Below, in pieces: positions 16,530 to 25,138 of a stretch of DNA of 25,890 bases (positions within the stretch are counted from its first letter, which is position 1; every line of letters starts with the position of its first letter). The DNA lies in NCBI GenBank assembly GCA_023128035.1, contig JAGMES010000057.1:1-25890 (forward strand), written 5' to 3'. This DNA comes from Halanaerobiales bacterium. GTDB lineage: Bacteria; Bacillota_F; Halanaerobiia; DY22613. The notes under the pieces are model-generated. The model was not told where the DNA came from, made no database searches, and worked only from the letters and a program-made list of their open reading frames with translations. A program made the position numbers and the translations under genes.

Positions 16530-17436
16530 TAGACTAATCGCAAAAATAGAAGCAAAAAATAGTTGTATTTGTGTGGGATTGGATCCGCGTTTTCATCAAA
16601 TCCCTGGTGTAGTAAAAAATCCAGTACGCGAGAGCATGGGTGAGACCTTAGATGGTCTTGCTCAGGTGCTCATCAATTTTAATCAAAGAATTTTAGAAGC
16701 AGTAGAGCCCTATGTACCAGTAGTAAAGTTTCAGATAAGTTTTTATGAACAATATGGGCTTGCTGGAATGAAAGCACTAATAGAGTCTGCAAAAATTGCA
16801 AGAGAGTTAGGATTTGAAATTATTTTAGATGCAAAACGTAATGATATTTCTTCTACAGCTAAAGCTTATGCAGATGGTTATCTTGGAAAAGTGAATGTCT
16901 GGGGAAGAGAAGAAGCATTATATGATTTTGATAGTATGACAATTAATCCTTATTTGGGTCGAGATGGAATTGATCCATTTATTGAAACAGGACGAAAGTA
17001 TGAGAAAGGTTTGTGGGCATTACTTAAGACATCTAACCCTTCTTCTGGAGATTTACAGGATCTGATTTTAGAAGGTGGGGATATGGTTTACGAACAGCTG
17101 GCTTATAAGTTGCAAGAATTAGGATCGGATTGGCTGGGTGATAGTGGATATTCTAACTTAGGAATGGTAGTTGGCGCAACTTACCCAGGTGCTGCAGAGC
17201 GAGTACGTCAGATGCTTCCAAAGACATTTTTCTTAATTCCTGGCTATGGAGCACAGGGAGCAGGAGCAGAAGAATTAAGTCCTTTCTTTAATAAAGATGG
17301 ATTAGGTGGAATAGTTAATTCATCACGCGGGATTATCTTTGCTAACAGATTAGAAGGCGAAGATTACCAAATAGCAGCAAAACGAGCAGCACTAGAGATG
17401 CAGCAAGATCTTAATCAGATTAGAGGAGGCAGATAA
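16516..17436 (+). CDS. pyrF: Orotidine 5'-phosphate decarboxylase (long, type 2)
   Basis: Catalyses the last step, OMP to UMP. The 306-residue product is longer than the 230-240-residue Bacillus form and fits the PyrF type 2 group. The active-site block is LDAKRNDISSTA (Asp105, Lys107, Asp110). VGLDPRF is near the start and VNSSRGIIFAN near the phosphate-binding end. The frame opens at 16507, but AACGGAG (16501-16507) fits ATG 16516, overlapping the pyrC stop. Its position between pyrC and carA differs from B. subtilis, where pyrF lies after pyrD. Confidence 0.95.
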   Translation: MQAIDRLIAKIEAKNSCICVGLDPRFHQIPGVVKNPVRESMGETLDGLAQVLINFNQRILEAVEPYVPVVKFQISFYEQYGLAGMKALIESAKIARELGFEIILDAKRNDISSTAKAYADGYLGKVNVWGREEALYDFDSMTINPYLGRDGIDPFIETGRKYEKGLWALLKTSNPSSGDLQDLILEGGDMVYEQLAYKLQELGSDWLGDSGYSNLGMVVGATYPGAAERVRQMLPKTFFLIPGYGAQGAGAEELSPFFNKDGLGGIVNSSRGIIFANRLEGEDYQIAAKRAALEMQQDLNQIRGGR

Positions 17437-17441
17437 TATAT

Positions 17442-18500
17442 ATGGAAGCAAATTTGATCCTGGAAGATGGAAGCTTATTACGCGGCAAAGGAATTGGTAT
17501 TCAAGGAGAAACAATCGGTGAAGTAGTTTTTCATACAGGAATGACAGGATATCAGGAGATTTTAACAGACCCGTCTTATCATGATCAAATAATTACCTTT
17601 ACGTATCCATTGATCGGGAATTATGGAGTAAATGCTCATAGTACTGAATCCAGTAAAATTCAGGCTAGAGGATTAATCGTAAAGGAAGCTGCGAAATATT
17701 ATAGTAATTGGCAGGCTGAATCTAGCTTACAACACTATCTTGAGAAAAACAAGGTAGTTGGGATTGAACAAATTGATACGCGAGCTTTGACTCGGAAATT
17801 ACGTGATAAAGGCACCATGTTAGGTGCTATTGTTACAGGTAAGGTAGTAAAAGATCTAGAGGAGTATTTACAAAAGATTCGTCAATTTAAGGTAGCTGAG
17901 AACCCAGTTCAAAAAGTGACAACTGAGAGACCATATGTAATTTCTGGTGAAGGTAAACGAATTGCTCTGCTGGATTTTGGAACAAAATCAAATATTATTC
18001 GGAATTTGAAAGAAAAACAATGTGAGATTATCGTTTTCCCTGCATGGACAGAACCTGAAGTTATACTTGCCATGAAACCAGATGGATTGGTATTAAGTAA
18101 TGGGCCAGGAGATCCCTCTCGTTTACCATATATTGATAATATAAAGAAGTTAGTTGGCAAAGTGCCGATTATGGGAATATGTCTGGGTCATCAATTAACT
18201 GCTCTTGCTTTTGGGGCAAATACCTATAAACTAAAATATGGTCATCGTGGGGCTAATCATCCCGTAAAAGATCTTGAAACGCAAAAAGTTTATATCACCT
18301 CCCAAAATCATGGATATGTTGTTGATGAAAAAACTCTTCCAAAAGCAGCAAAGATTACTCATATTAACTTAAATGATGGAACAATTGAAGGGTTGGCATA
18401 TCCCGAGTATGGTATTCAAACAGTTCAATATCATCCAGAGGCCGCACCAGGGCCAGCTGATGCAAAGTATCTATTTGAAGAATTTATCGAAAAATTATAA
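17442..18500 (+). CDS. carA: Carbamoyl-phosphate synthase small subunit
   Basis: Glutaminase subunit that passes ammonia to CarB. The 352-residue product has the N-terminal CPSase small-subunit domain (1-150, with GEVVFHTGMTGYQEILTDPS) and a class I glutamine amidotransferase domain. The nucleophile is Cys247 in GICLGHQ, and His331 and Glu333 lie in HPEAAPGP. The ribosome site GAGGAGG ends near 17430, 12 bases before the ATG. It starts 5 bases after pyrF and is followed by carB after 47 bases. Being inside the PyrR-controlled operon marks it as the pyrimidine-specific enzyme. Confidence 0.98.
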   Translation: MEANLILEDGSLLRGKGIGIQGETIGEVVFHTGMTGYQEILTDPSYHDQIITFTYPLIGNYGVNAHSTESSKIQARGLIVKEAAKYYSNWQAESSLQHYLEKNKVVGIEQIDTRALTRKLRDKGTMLGAIVTGKVVKDLEEYLQKIRQFKVAENPVQKVTTERPYVISGEGKRIALLDFGTKSNIIRNLKEKQCEIIVFPAWTEPEVILAMKPDGLVLSNGPGDPSRLPYIDNIKKLVGKVPIMGICLGHQLTALAFGANTYKLKYGHRGANHPVKDLETQKVYITSQNHGYVVDEKTLPKAAKITHINLNDGTIEGLAYPEYGIQTVQYHPEAAPGPADAKYLFEEFIEKL

Positions 18501-18547
18501 GCAGATTATTAGCAGTTAAAAATCAAGCAAGGGGAGGCCATAGGAGG

Positions 18548-21500
18548 ATGAAATTGAATATAGAAAAAATTTTAGTTATAGGGTCAGGGCCAATTATTAT
18601 TGGTCAGGCAGCCGAATTTGATTATGCAGGAACCCAGGCCTGTAGGGCTTTAAAAGAACAAGGATATAAAGTAATATTGGTTAATAGTAACCCTGCAACA
18701 GTTATGACAGATCAAGAGATAGCTGATCAAGTCTATATCGAGCCATTAAATGTTAAAACTCTTACAAGAATTATTGAAAAAGAACGCCCTGATGGGATTT
18801 TGGGATCATTAGGTGGACAGATCGGTTTAAATCTGACAGTTGATCTAGGCAAACACGGGGCTTTAGAAAAATATGGAGTAAAAGTATTAGGAACATCCCT
18901 TGAAAATATAAAAAAAGCAGAAGATCGTGAAAGCTTTCGATGCTTTATGGAGGAGATCAATGAACCAGTTTTACAAAGTTTCAATGTTAGTGATCTAGAT
19001 GAAGCTATCAAGGCTGCAGATATTATTGGGTATCCAGTTATTATCCGTCCAGCATTTACCCTTGGTGGAAGTGGTGGTGGAAATGCGGCAAATGAAGATG
19101 AACTTGTGAAGATCGCCCAGAAAGGTTTGATCCAGAGTCCCGTTGGAGAGATTCTGATAGAGATGAGTATCAAGGGTTGGAAAGAGATTGAATATGAAGT
19201 AATCCGGGATAACAATGATAACTGTATAACGATATGTAACATGGAAAATATTGATCCAGTAGGTATTCATACTGGAGATAGTATAGTAGTTGCTCCAAGT
19301 CAAACACTATCTGATCAGGAATATCAGATGCTTCGTCAATCATCATTAAAGATAGTGAGAGCGTTAGAGATTCGCGGAGGATGTAATGTACAGTTTGCGT
19401 TAGATCCGATTAGTAATCAATACTATATAATTGAGGTTAATCCTCGGGTTAGTCGTTCCAGTGCTCTAGCCTCTAAGGCTACTGGGTATCCTATTGCCAA
19501 AGTTGCAGCTTTAATTGGAATAGGCTTAAATCTAGATGAGATTACCAATCCAATTACGAGTAAAACCTCAGCCTGTTTTGAACCAAGTCTTGATTATGTA
19601 GTTTGCAAAATTCCAAGATGGCCTTTTGATAAATTTGATAAAGCTGAAAGAAATCTTGGAACCCAGATGAAAGCAACTGGTGAAGTAATGTCAATTGGTA
19701 GAAACTTTGCTACTGCATTGATGAAAGCAATCCGGTCGCTGGATTCGGGTTTTATCGGAATGTATTTAAAAGAAATGCATCAGTTGCAGGATGACGAATT
19801 GATTGAGCGTTTAATAGAACCAGATGACGAAAGAATTATTGCAGTGGCAGAAGGGTTTAGACGTGGATGGAATCTAAAAAGATTGCATGAATTGACAGAA
19901 ATTGATCCCTTCTTTTTATCACATATAGAATTGCTGGTTGAGATTGAGAAACGATTGAGAAATGAAAAATTGACTGAAGAGTTATTAAGAGAAGCGAAAT
20001 CAGCAGGTTTTACAGATAGAGAGATAGGAATTTTGGCAGGTATAAGTGGAAAAGATGTATATGAGCTACGGAAAGAAAAAAATATTTATCCTGTCTATAA
20101 GATGGTTGATACCTGTGCAGGTGAGTTTGAAGCATCAACACCTTATTTTTACTCTAGTTATGAGGATGAAAATGAGCTGAATCCATCAGGTGATAGAAAG
20201 ATTTTAGTTATCGGTTCTGGTCCGATTCGGATTGGACAGGGGATTGAATTTGATTATTGCTCGGTTCACGCGGTGCTGGCCCTTAAAGAATTAGGATATA
20301 CTACACTGGTTATTAATAATAACCCTGAAACTGTGAGCACTGATTTTGATATATCACATAGACTCTATTTTGAACCACTTACACCAGAAGATGTGCTCAA
20401 TGTAATTGATTATGAAAAACCTGAAGGAGTAGTAATTCAGTTTGGTGGACAGACAGCAATCAATCTCGCTGAAACTTTAAATCAACATGGAGTTAATGTT
20501 TTAGGAACCAATGTAAGACAGATAGATATTTGTGAAGATAGAGAAAAGTTTTATCAACTGATGGATGAGTTACAAATCCAGGTACCTAAAGGGAAAGTGG
20601 CCTTCAATGCTGATGAAGTCTGGGATCTAATTAAAGAGGTTGGTTATCCAATATTAGTGAGACCGTCTTATGTACTGGGTGGTAGGGCGATGGAGATTAT
20701 TGAGACTCCAGAGAGATTGGAAAAATATTTAGAGAAATTTAAGTTTCTACCTGGTCAACCATTACTTCTAGATCCATATTTGAGAGGCATGGAGGTAGAG
20801 GTGGATGCGATCTCTGATGGTGAAGAGGTTCTGATTCCTGGAATTATGGAACACATTGAGAGAGCTGGAATTCATTCAGGTGATAGTATTACGGTTTTTC
20901 CAGGCAAGAAGATTAGTCTTGTAGTGAAAAAACGGATCGCAGAGATGACAGAGAGAGTCGGCAAAGGTTTGAAGTTGAAAGGAATATATAACATCCAGTT
21001 TATTGTGACAAAAGATGAAGAGGTATATATCATTGAAGTAAATCCTCGCTCCAGTCGGACTGTACCGTTTTTAAGTAAAGTAACTGGTGTTTCGATGATT
21101 AAGGTAGCAATCCAGGTGATTATGGGAGCAAAGCTTAGAGAGTTAGGGTATGGAGTAGGACTTCTACTTGAGCCAGAGATGACTGCGGTTAAAGTACCAG
21201 TATTTTCCTTTGCTAAACTGGATGGATTGGATCCGATTCTTGGCCCAGAGATGAAGTCTACTGGTGAAGTTATGGGATTGGGTAAGAATTTGACAGAGGC
21301 TTTAATAAAAGGATTAGAAGGTGCTGGTATGATTCGTTCAAAGACAAAGTCCTTGCTGGTAACTGCAGCAGATGAAGATAAAGAAGAAATTTTACAATGT
21401 ACCCAAAGACTGTATAATAAAGGATTTACAATCTATGCAACTGACGGTACAGGAGCGTTTTTAAAGCAAAATGGAATCGAGATTCAATTAGCAGAAAAAG

Positions 21501-21760
21501 TAGGTCGTGCAGATAACGATATTCTTGATTTGATTCAAAATCAAAAGATCGATTATATATTTAATACACCTTCTCAGAATGGAGAGAAGGGTCAATTTAC
21601 AGATGGATATAAGATTCGTCGGAAAGCTGTAGAGTTTAACATTCCGATTTTTACAAATCTGGATAGTATCCAGGTCTTTTCGGAAGCTTTGGAACAGGTA
21701 ATGGATTCAGAATGGAATTTGGAGCCAGTTCCTCTCTCGGCGATTAAAAGGAGGACTTAA
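18548..21760 (+). CDS. carB: Carbamoyl-phosphate synthase large subunit
   Basis: Makes carbamoyl phosphate from bicarbonate, ammonia and two ATP. The 1070-residue product has two homologous ATP-grasp halves, each starting with a pre-ATP-grasp motif: KILVIGSGPIIIGQAAEFDY near 7 and KILVIGSGPIRIGQGIEFDY near 553. Between them is an oligomerisation region, and a C-terminal MGS-like allosteric domain starts near 940. Start choice is open: AGGAGG (18542-18547) touches ATG 18548, while GGGGAGG (18531-18537) is well spaced for it. TTG 18554 would suit the nearer site and shorten the protein by two residues. The next gene follows one base after its stop. Confidence 0.98.
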   Translation: MKLNIEKILVIGSGPIIIGQAAEFDYAGTQACRALKEQGYKVILVNSNPATVMTDQEIADQVYIEPLNVKTLTRIIEKERPDGILGSLGGQIGLNLTVDLGKHGALEKYGVKVLGTSLENIKKAEDRESFRCFMEEINEPVLQSFNVSDLDEAIKAADIIGYPVIIRPAFTLGGSGGGNAANEDELVKIAQKGLIQSPVGEILIEMSIKGWKEIEYEVIRDNNDNCITICNMENIDPVGIHTGDSIVVAPSQTLSDQEYQMLRQSSLKIVRALEIRGGCNVQFALDPISNQYYIIEVNPRVSRSSALASKATGYPIAKVAALIGIGLNLDEITNPITSKTSACFEPSLDYVVCKIPRWPFDKFDKAERNLGTQMKATGEVMSIGRNFATALMKAIRSLDSGFIGMYLKEMHQLQDDELIERLIEPDDERIIAVAEGFRRGWNLKRLHELTEIDPFFLSHIELLVEIEKRLRNEKLTEELLREAKSAGFTDREIGILAGISGKDVYELRKEKNIYPVYKMVDTCAGEFEASTPYFYSSYEDENELNPSGDRKILVIGSGPIRIGQGIEFDYCSVHAVLALKELGYTTLVINNNPETVSTDFDISHRLYFEPLTPEDVLNVIDYEKPEGVVIQFGGQTAINLAETLNQHGVNVLGTNVRQIDICEDREKFYQLMDELQIQVPKGKVAFNADEVWDLIKEVGYPILVRPSYVLGGRAMEIIETPERLEKYLEKFKFLPGQPLLLDPYLRGMEVEVDAISDGEEVLIPGIMEHIERAGIHSGDSITVFPGKKISLVVKKRIAEMTERVGKGLKLKGIYNIQFIVTKDEEVYIIEVNPRSSRTVPFLSKVTGVSMIKVAIQVIMGAKLRELGYGVGLLLEPEMTAVKVPVFSFAKLDGLDPILGPEMKSTGEVMGLGKNLTEALIKGLEGAGMIRSKTKSLLVTAADEDKEEILQCTQRLYNKGFTIYATDGTGAFLKQNGIEIQLAEKVGRADNDILDLIQNQKIDYIFNTPSQNGEKGQFTDGYKIRRKAVEFNIPIFTNLDSIQVFSEALEQVMDSEWNLEPVPLSAIKRRT

Positions 21761-21761
21761 A

Positions 21762-22562
21762 ATGTCTCAGATTCACTCAGGTCTGGTTGTGAGTAAGCAA
21801 AAGTTAAATGATAGATATTGCCTTCTGGGGATTCAATCCCCAGATTTGGCAAATGAGGCGAGATCAGGACAGTTTGTTAATGTTGAGGTACCATCAGGTG
21901 GGCATGATCCACTCTTAAAACGTCCTTTTGGAATTCATAAAGTTGATCATAATGAGGGCATCATATATATATTATTTAAGATTGTTGGAACAGGTACAGA
22001 GATTTTAAGTAGTTTAGAGCCAGGGGTGAATTTAGAGGTTATAGGGCCTCTCGGAAATGGATTTACTCTCACAGAAAAGCAGTCTGTATTGTTAGTAGGT
22101 GGAGGAATTGGGATTGCACCATTGTATGAGTTGGCAGTGAAATTATCTGAACTAGGAAATAAAGTTAAATTGGTATTGGGATTGACAGATGAAAAAGATC
22201 TGATTTTGGGTGATATAGTAAAAGATTTTGATTCAGAATTGATTATGGTTCATGGTGATAAAACTGGAGTGCGAAATGGTCTGGTTACTGAGCTTGTTGA
22301 GGAAGCATTTATAAATGAAGAGTTTGATCAGATCTATGTCTGTGGGCCAAATGCAATGATGGCTGCACTGAAAAAAATGTTAGGTGATAAGAATAAGATA
22401 GCTCAGTTTTCCTTAGAAGAGAGAATGGGCTGTGGGGTTGGGCTGTGCTTCTCTTGCACATGTAAGGTAAAAGATGAGGATGCTACTGATGGTTGGAAGA
22501 ATGAGAGAGTTTGCACATGCGGGCCAGTCTTTATGGCAGATGAGGTGATCTTTGATGACTAG
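21762..22562 (+). CDS. pyrK: Dihydroorotate dehydrogenase electron-transfer subunit
   Basis: FAD- and [2Fe-2S]-containing partner of PyrD in the class 1B, NAD-linked enzyme. The 266-residue product has a ferredoxin-reductase-like FAD site (LLKRPFGIHK), the NAD-binding LVGGGIGIAPLYELA and YVCGPNAMM, and an iron-sulfur cluster motif with Cys224, Cys229, Cys232 and a later Cys251 or Cys253 (MGCGVGLCFSCTCK, then RVCTCGP). It begins one base after carB and overlaps pyrD by 8 bases, as expected for subunits of one complex. Confidence 0.97.
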   Translation: MSQIHSGLVVSKQKLNDRYCLLGIQSPDLANEARSGQFVNVEVPSGGHDPLLKRPFGIHKVDHNEGIIYILFKIVGTGTEILSSLEPGVNLEVIGPLGNGFTLTEKQSVLLVGGGIGIAPLYELAVKLSELGNKVKLVLGLTDEKDLILGDIVKDFDSELIMVHGDKTGVRNGLVTELVEEAFINEEFDQIYVCGPNAMMAALKKMLGDKNKIAQFSLEERMGCGVGLCFSCTCKVKDEDATDGWKNERVCTCGPVFMADEVIFDD

Positions 22563-23469
22563 AGATTTGAGTGTTCAATTAGGAAGACTAAAGTTAAATA
22601 ATCCGATCATTACAGCATCTGGTACCTGTGGATTTGGTTATGAGCTTAAGCCTTATCTTGATGAAATGCCTGGAGCGATTGTTTTAAAAGGCTTGACATT
22701 AGAAGAGCGAAAAGGTAATCCTACTCCAAGGATTGTAGAGACTCCTGCAGGGATAATAAATTCCATTGGTTTGCAGAATCCAGGTTTAAAGCGATTTAAA
22801 GAAGCGTATGTGCCAAAGTTACGTGAGCTTAATACTTCCTTGATAGCTAATATCTCTGGTAATACTGTTGAGGATTATGGAATCCTGGCAGAAGAGTTAA
22901 GTCAAATAGAAGAGATTGCTGCGATTGAAGTAAACATCTCTTGTCCGAATGTGAAAAAAGGTGGTATGGTTTTTGGTACTGATCCTAATGAAGCATACAA
23001 GGTGGTACAAGAGGTGAAAGAAAAGTCCTGTATTCCTGTGATCGCTAAGCTAAGCCCGAATGTGACAGATGTTCGGGAGATTGCGATTGCTGTAGAGAAA
23101 GCTGGAGCAGATGCGATTTCGATGATTAATACATTGCTGGGGATGAAGATAGATATTAAGAAAGGTCGCCCATTCCTTGGGAATCTGATGGGGGGGCTGT
23201 CTGGCCCGTGCATTAGACCAGTAGCAGTACGGATGGTTTATCAGACTGCTCAAGTTGTAAAGATACCGATCATCGGTATGGGTGGATTAAGAACAATCGA
23301 AGATGTAATTGAGATGCTGATGGCTGGAGCAACAGCAGTTTCCATCGGAACAGGAACAATGGTTGATCCAAATTTGCCATCAAAGTTAGTGCGAGAGTTG
23401 GCGGGATATTGTGATAAGAATGGGATTGGGGATTGGAAGAGCTTGATTGGGGTGGCATTGGCTAAATAG
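22555..23469 (+). CDS. pyrD: Dihydroorotate dehydrogenase, class 1B catalytic subunit
   Basis: FMN enzyme that oxidises dihydroorotate to orotate and passes electrons to PyrK. The 304-residue barrel has NPIITASGTCGFG near the start, the catalytic Cys130 in EVNISCPNVKKGG, the FMN-phosphate region GGLSGP and IIGMGGLRT near the end. Cysteine as the base and the neighbouring pyrK define class 1B. The frame opens at TTG 22552, but GAGGTG (22543-22548) supports ATG 22555. Its last 108 codons (from 23143) are repeated in diverged form at 25139-25465. Confidence 0.98.
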   Translation: MTRDLSVQLGRLKLNNPIITASGTCGFGYELKPYLDEMPGAIVLKGLTLEERKGNPTPRIVETPAGIINSIGLQNPGLKRFKEAYVPKLRELNTSLIANISGNTVEDYGILAEELSQIEEIAAIEVNISCPNVKKGGMVFGTDPNEAYKVVQEVKEKSCIPVIAKLSPNVTDVREIAIAVEKAGADAISMINTLLGMKIDIKKGRPFLGNLMGGLSGPCIRPVAVRMVYQTAQVVKIPIIGMGGLRTIEDVIEMLMAGATAVSIGTGTMVDPNLPSKLVRELAGYCDKNGIGDWKSLIGVALAK

Positions 23470-23872
23470 ATTTTGGGAGGTTGATAAATATGGAACGAGA
23501 TAAGATGATAGAGATATTGAAAGAGACTGGTGCTTTGTTGGATGGACATTTTAAATTATCTTCTGGAAGACATAGTGGTGGATATGTTCAATGTGCACAG
23601 ATTTTGCAATATCCATGGCATTTAGATAAATTCTGTATTGCTTTAGCTGAGTTATTTAATGATAAAGAGGTTGATGTGGTTGTAGCTCCTGCAATGGGTG
23701 GAGTGCTGATCTCTAATGGTGTAGGTCGGGCAATGGAAAAACGGGCACTGTTTACTGAACGGGTAGATGGTGAGATGAGTTTAAGACGGAACTTTCACAT
23801 TCAGCCTGGTGAGAAAGTGTTGATCGTGGAGGATGTAGTGACTACTGGTAAGTCAGTAAAGGAAGTTGTTAA
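23143..23872 (+). repeat. Direct repeat, copy A (pyrD 3' end to pyrE codon 128)
   Basis: This segment recurs at 25139-25868 with a constant offset of 1996 bases and no gaps. Hand comparison gives about 31 differences over the 327-base pyrD part and about 23 over the pyrE part, with 97 identical bases at 23545-23641. This copy belongs to the intact genes. Confidence 0.95.
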
Positions 23873-24071
23873 AGTAGTGAATGAGGTAGGCGGAGATATA
23901 GTGGGGATTGGTTCATTTATAGATAGAAGTGGTGGTAATGCAGATTTTGATGGTATAGAGTTTCGGGCGTTGTTGAAGGTGGATGTTGAGAGTTATTTGC
24001 CTGAGGAGTGTCCACTTTGTAAGGAAGGGAAAGAGATTACTAAGCCGGGGAGTCGGTTTTTGGGGAAATAG
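23490..24071 (+). CDS. pyrE: Orotate phosphoribosyltransferase
   Basis: Joins orotate and PRPP to OMP. The 193-residue product has FKLSSGRHSGGYVQ near the start, APAMGGVLIS, the PRPP-binding motif VLIVEDVVTTGKS (110-122) and a cysteine pair late in the protein (PEECPLCKEG) seen in clostridial-type PyrE. GGGAGG (23475-23480) fits ATG 23490; a TTG at 23481 is too close. It is the last gene of the operon and is intact, unlike the copy at 25486. A terminator follows. Confidence 0.97.
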   Translation: MERDKMIEILKETGALLDGHFKLSSGRHSGGYVQCAQILQYPWHLDKFCIALAELFNDKEVDVVVAPAMGGVLISNGVGRAMEKRALFTERVDGEMSLRRNFHIQPGEKVLIVEDVVTTGKSVKEVVKVVNEVGGDIVGIGSFIDRSGGNADFDGIEFRALLKVDVESYLPEECPLCKEGKEITKPGSRFLGK

Positions 24072-24082
24072 GGAAGAGATAA

Positions 24083-24107
24083 GGAGAGCTGAGAGGCTCT
24101 CTTTTTT
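24083..24107 (+). terminator. Terminator of the pyr operon
   Basis: GAGAGC (24084-24089) and GCTCTC (24096-24101) close a 6-nt loop and are followed by TTTTTT. It ends the operon before the accessory island. Confidence 0.85.
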
Positions 24108-24312
24108 GGTTTTTGGTGTAAAGAATTAATTTAGGAGTAACAGTGGTTATTAATATATCATATAAATGATTTAGAAGGCGGAAATCTTGTAGGTTTCAAA
24201 ATTTTACAAAGGTTTTTGTTAAATTTTGAGTTTTATTGTCCCGAAATTATTTCTGCATTAATAATCTAATATATGACTTTAAACAAGTTTTAATTTTATT
24301 CTGACTATTTTC
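24108..24312. other. AT-rich non-coding stretch at the left end of the island
   Basis: No gene seen. Base composition is visibly more AT-rich than the pyr genes. It contains an imperfect inverted repeat, CAAAATTTTACAAA (24197-24210) with TTTGTTAAATTTTG (24215-24228), one mismatch. The left end of the island cannot be fixed, because the repeat copy at the right breaks off before its equivalent of this point. Confidence 0.6.
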
Positions 24313-24341
24313 TTGTAAAATTAAATAAAATACGTTATAAT
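24313..24341 (+). promoter_or_regulatory. Promoter of the toxin-antitoxin-like module
   Basis: TTGTAA (24313-24318), exactly 17 bases, then TATAAT (24336-24341). The spacing and -10 are ideal for the housekeeping sigma. Transcription should start near 24348, inside the palindrome at 24345-24361. Confidence 0.8.
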
Positions 24342-24344
24342 AGT

Positions 24345-24361
24345 ATTAAGCTAAGCCTAAT
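24345..24361. promoter_or_regulatory. Candidate autoregulatory operator
   Basis: ATTAAGCTAAGCCTAAT is a 17-base near-perfect palindrome (ATTA-x-GCT-n-AGC-x-TAAT) with only one mismatched pair. It lies just downstream of the -10 and over the expected start point, where antitoxin-type repressors often bind. Function is inferred from position. Confidence 0.5.
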
Positions 24362-24378
24362 AAAAGGATGTGATAATT

Positions 24379-24534
24379 ATGGCTACAGCTACTTTTGATA
24401 AAAAAATTATAATTACTAATGAAGCAGCCGACGTACTGATTAAGGGTCTTTCGCGAAGCAAACCTAAATTTGTAAGTGATATTGATGTTGAAAAAGAGCT
24501 TGAGAGGAGTCGGTCTTTATTAAAACAACTTTAA
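24379..24534 (+). CDS. Antitoxin-like small protein (51 aa)
   Basis: Begins MATATFDKKIIITNEAADVL and ends VEKELERSRSLLKQL. The ribosome site AAAGGATG is at 24363-24370 with good spacing. It resembles, from memory, short proteins encoded just upstream of GNAT toxins in Bacillota (an FDK-I-I-(n)-AAD-LI pattern near the start and a charged ELERS-LLKQ end), which are annotated as antitoxins. No standard DNA-binding fold can be recognised by eye; the N-terminal part may bind the operator and the C-terminal helix the toxin. Its last 31 bases overlap the open part of the GNAT frame. It has its own promoter and a candidate operator. Confidence 0.65.
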   Translation: MATATFDKKIIITNEAADVLIKGLSRSKPKFVSDIDVEKELERSRSLLKQL

Positions 24535-25070
24535 TATCATTAAAAGAATTATTAGAAATAGCTGATGACAGCTTTATTGAAGCAGCTATTTCTAATTTTT
24601 TTTGCAAAAGGGATATTGATGTTGAATCGTTTATAAAGATTAAAGCTGTTCACTATGAAAAGACTAGTAAAGGAAGAACTTATTTTATAGTAGATAAAAC
24701 TTCCTTAGAAAAGAATAAAGAACTCAAAATATTAGCCTACTTTACAATAGCGTTAAAAACTTTAGTATTGTCAGAAGAGTTATCTAAATCTAAAAGAAAA
24801 AGGTTAGATGGATTACATAAAAATACAACCGATGTCTCCTGTTATTTAATTGGACAACTAGGCAAAAATGATTTATACAAAGGTGTAGTACAAGGTAAGA
24901 AAATAATTAATTATGCAGTAAATGTAATCATGAAAGCTTATCAATGTATTGGAGGAAGATTTATTTTAGTTGAATGTAATGACGTACAACAGTTAGTTAC
25001 TTTTTATCAAAGTAATGGTTTTGAGGTGCTTCAGAAAGATGGACTAGTACAATTAGTTAGGTTTTTATAA
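24519..25070 (+). CDS. GNAT-like acetyltransferase, putative toxin, start codon unclear
   Basis: The frame is open from 24504 (after TGA at 24501) to TAA 25068-25070, giving about 183 residues if read from ATT 24519. The translated part runs IKTTLISLKELLEIADDSFI, then HYEKTSKGRTYFIVD, ILAYFTIALKTLVL, YLIGQLGKND, GGRFILVECND and FYQSNGFEVL. The last three match the GNAT fold: a degenerate acetyl-CoA loop, a core strand, and the FYxxNGF motif near the end. The pairing with an antitoxin-like gene suggests a GNAT toxin; such toxins usually acetylate aminoacyl-tRNA, but the target here is unknown. No ATG, GTG or TTG occurs in frame before TTG 24768, which would delete the N-terminal third. GAGAGGAG (24502-24509) is nine bases before ATT 24519. 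It may use ATT, a -1 frameshift from the antitoxin, or be a broken gene. Confidence 0.6.
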   Translation: MKTTLISLKELLEIADDSFIEAAISNFFCKRDIDVESFIKIKAVHYEKTSKGRTYFIVDKTSLEKNKELKILAYFTIALKTLVLSEELSKSKRKRLDGLHKNTTDVSCYLIGQLGKNDLYKGVVQGKKIINYAVNVIMKAYQCIGGRFILVECNDVQQLVTFYQSNGFEVLQKDGLVQLVRFL

Positions 25071-25079
25071 TGATTATTT

Positions 25080-25108
25080 AACACCTTCTTTAGTGAGGGT
25101 GTTTTTTG
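25080..25108 (+). terminator. Terminator after the GNAT gene
   Basis: AACACCTTC (25080-25088) pairs with GAGGGTGTT (25095-25103), including a T-G pair, around a 6-nt loop and followed by TTTT. The module thus carries its own promoter and terminator. Confidence 0.85.
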
Positions 25109-25138
25109 TTGCAAGCATTTTGTTTCATAAGTTAATTA

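Noticed and set aside
18733..19303. Two overlapping reverse-strand frames inside carB
   Set aside because: Both are shadows of a clearly conserved CarB ATP-grasp region.
24768..25070. A separate 100-residue gene starting at TTG 24768
   Set aside because: It is only the C-terminal part of the GNAT frame, has no ribosome site, and would cut through the acetyltransferase fold.
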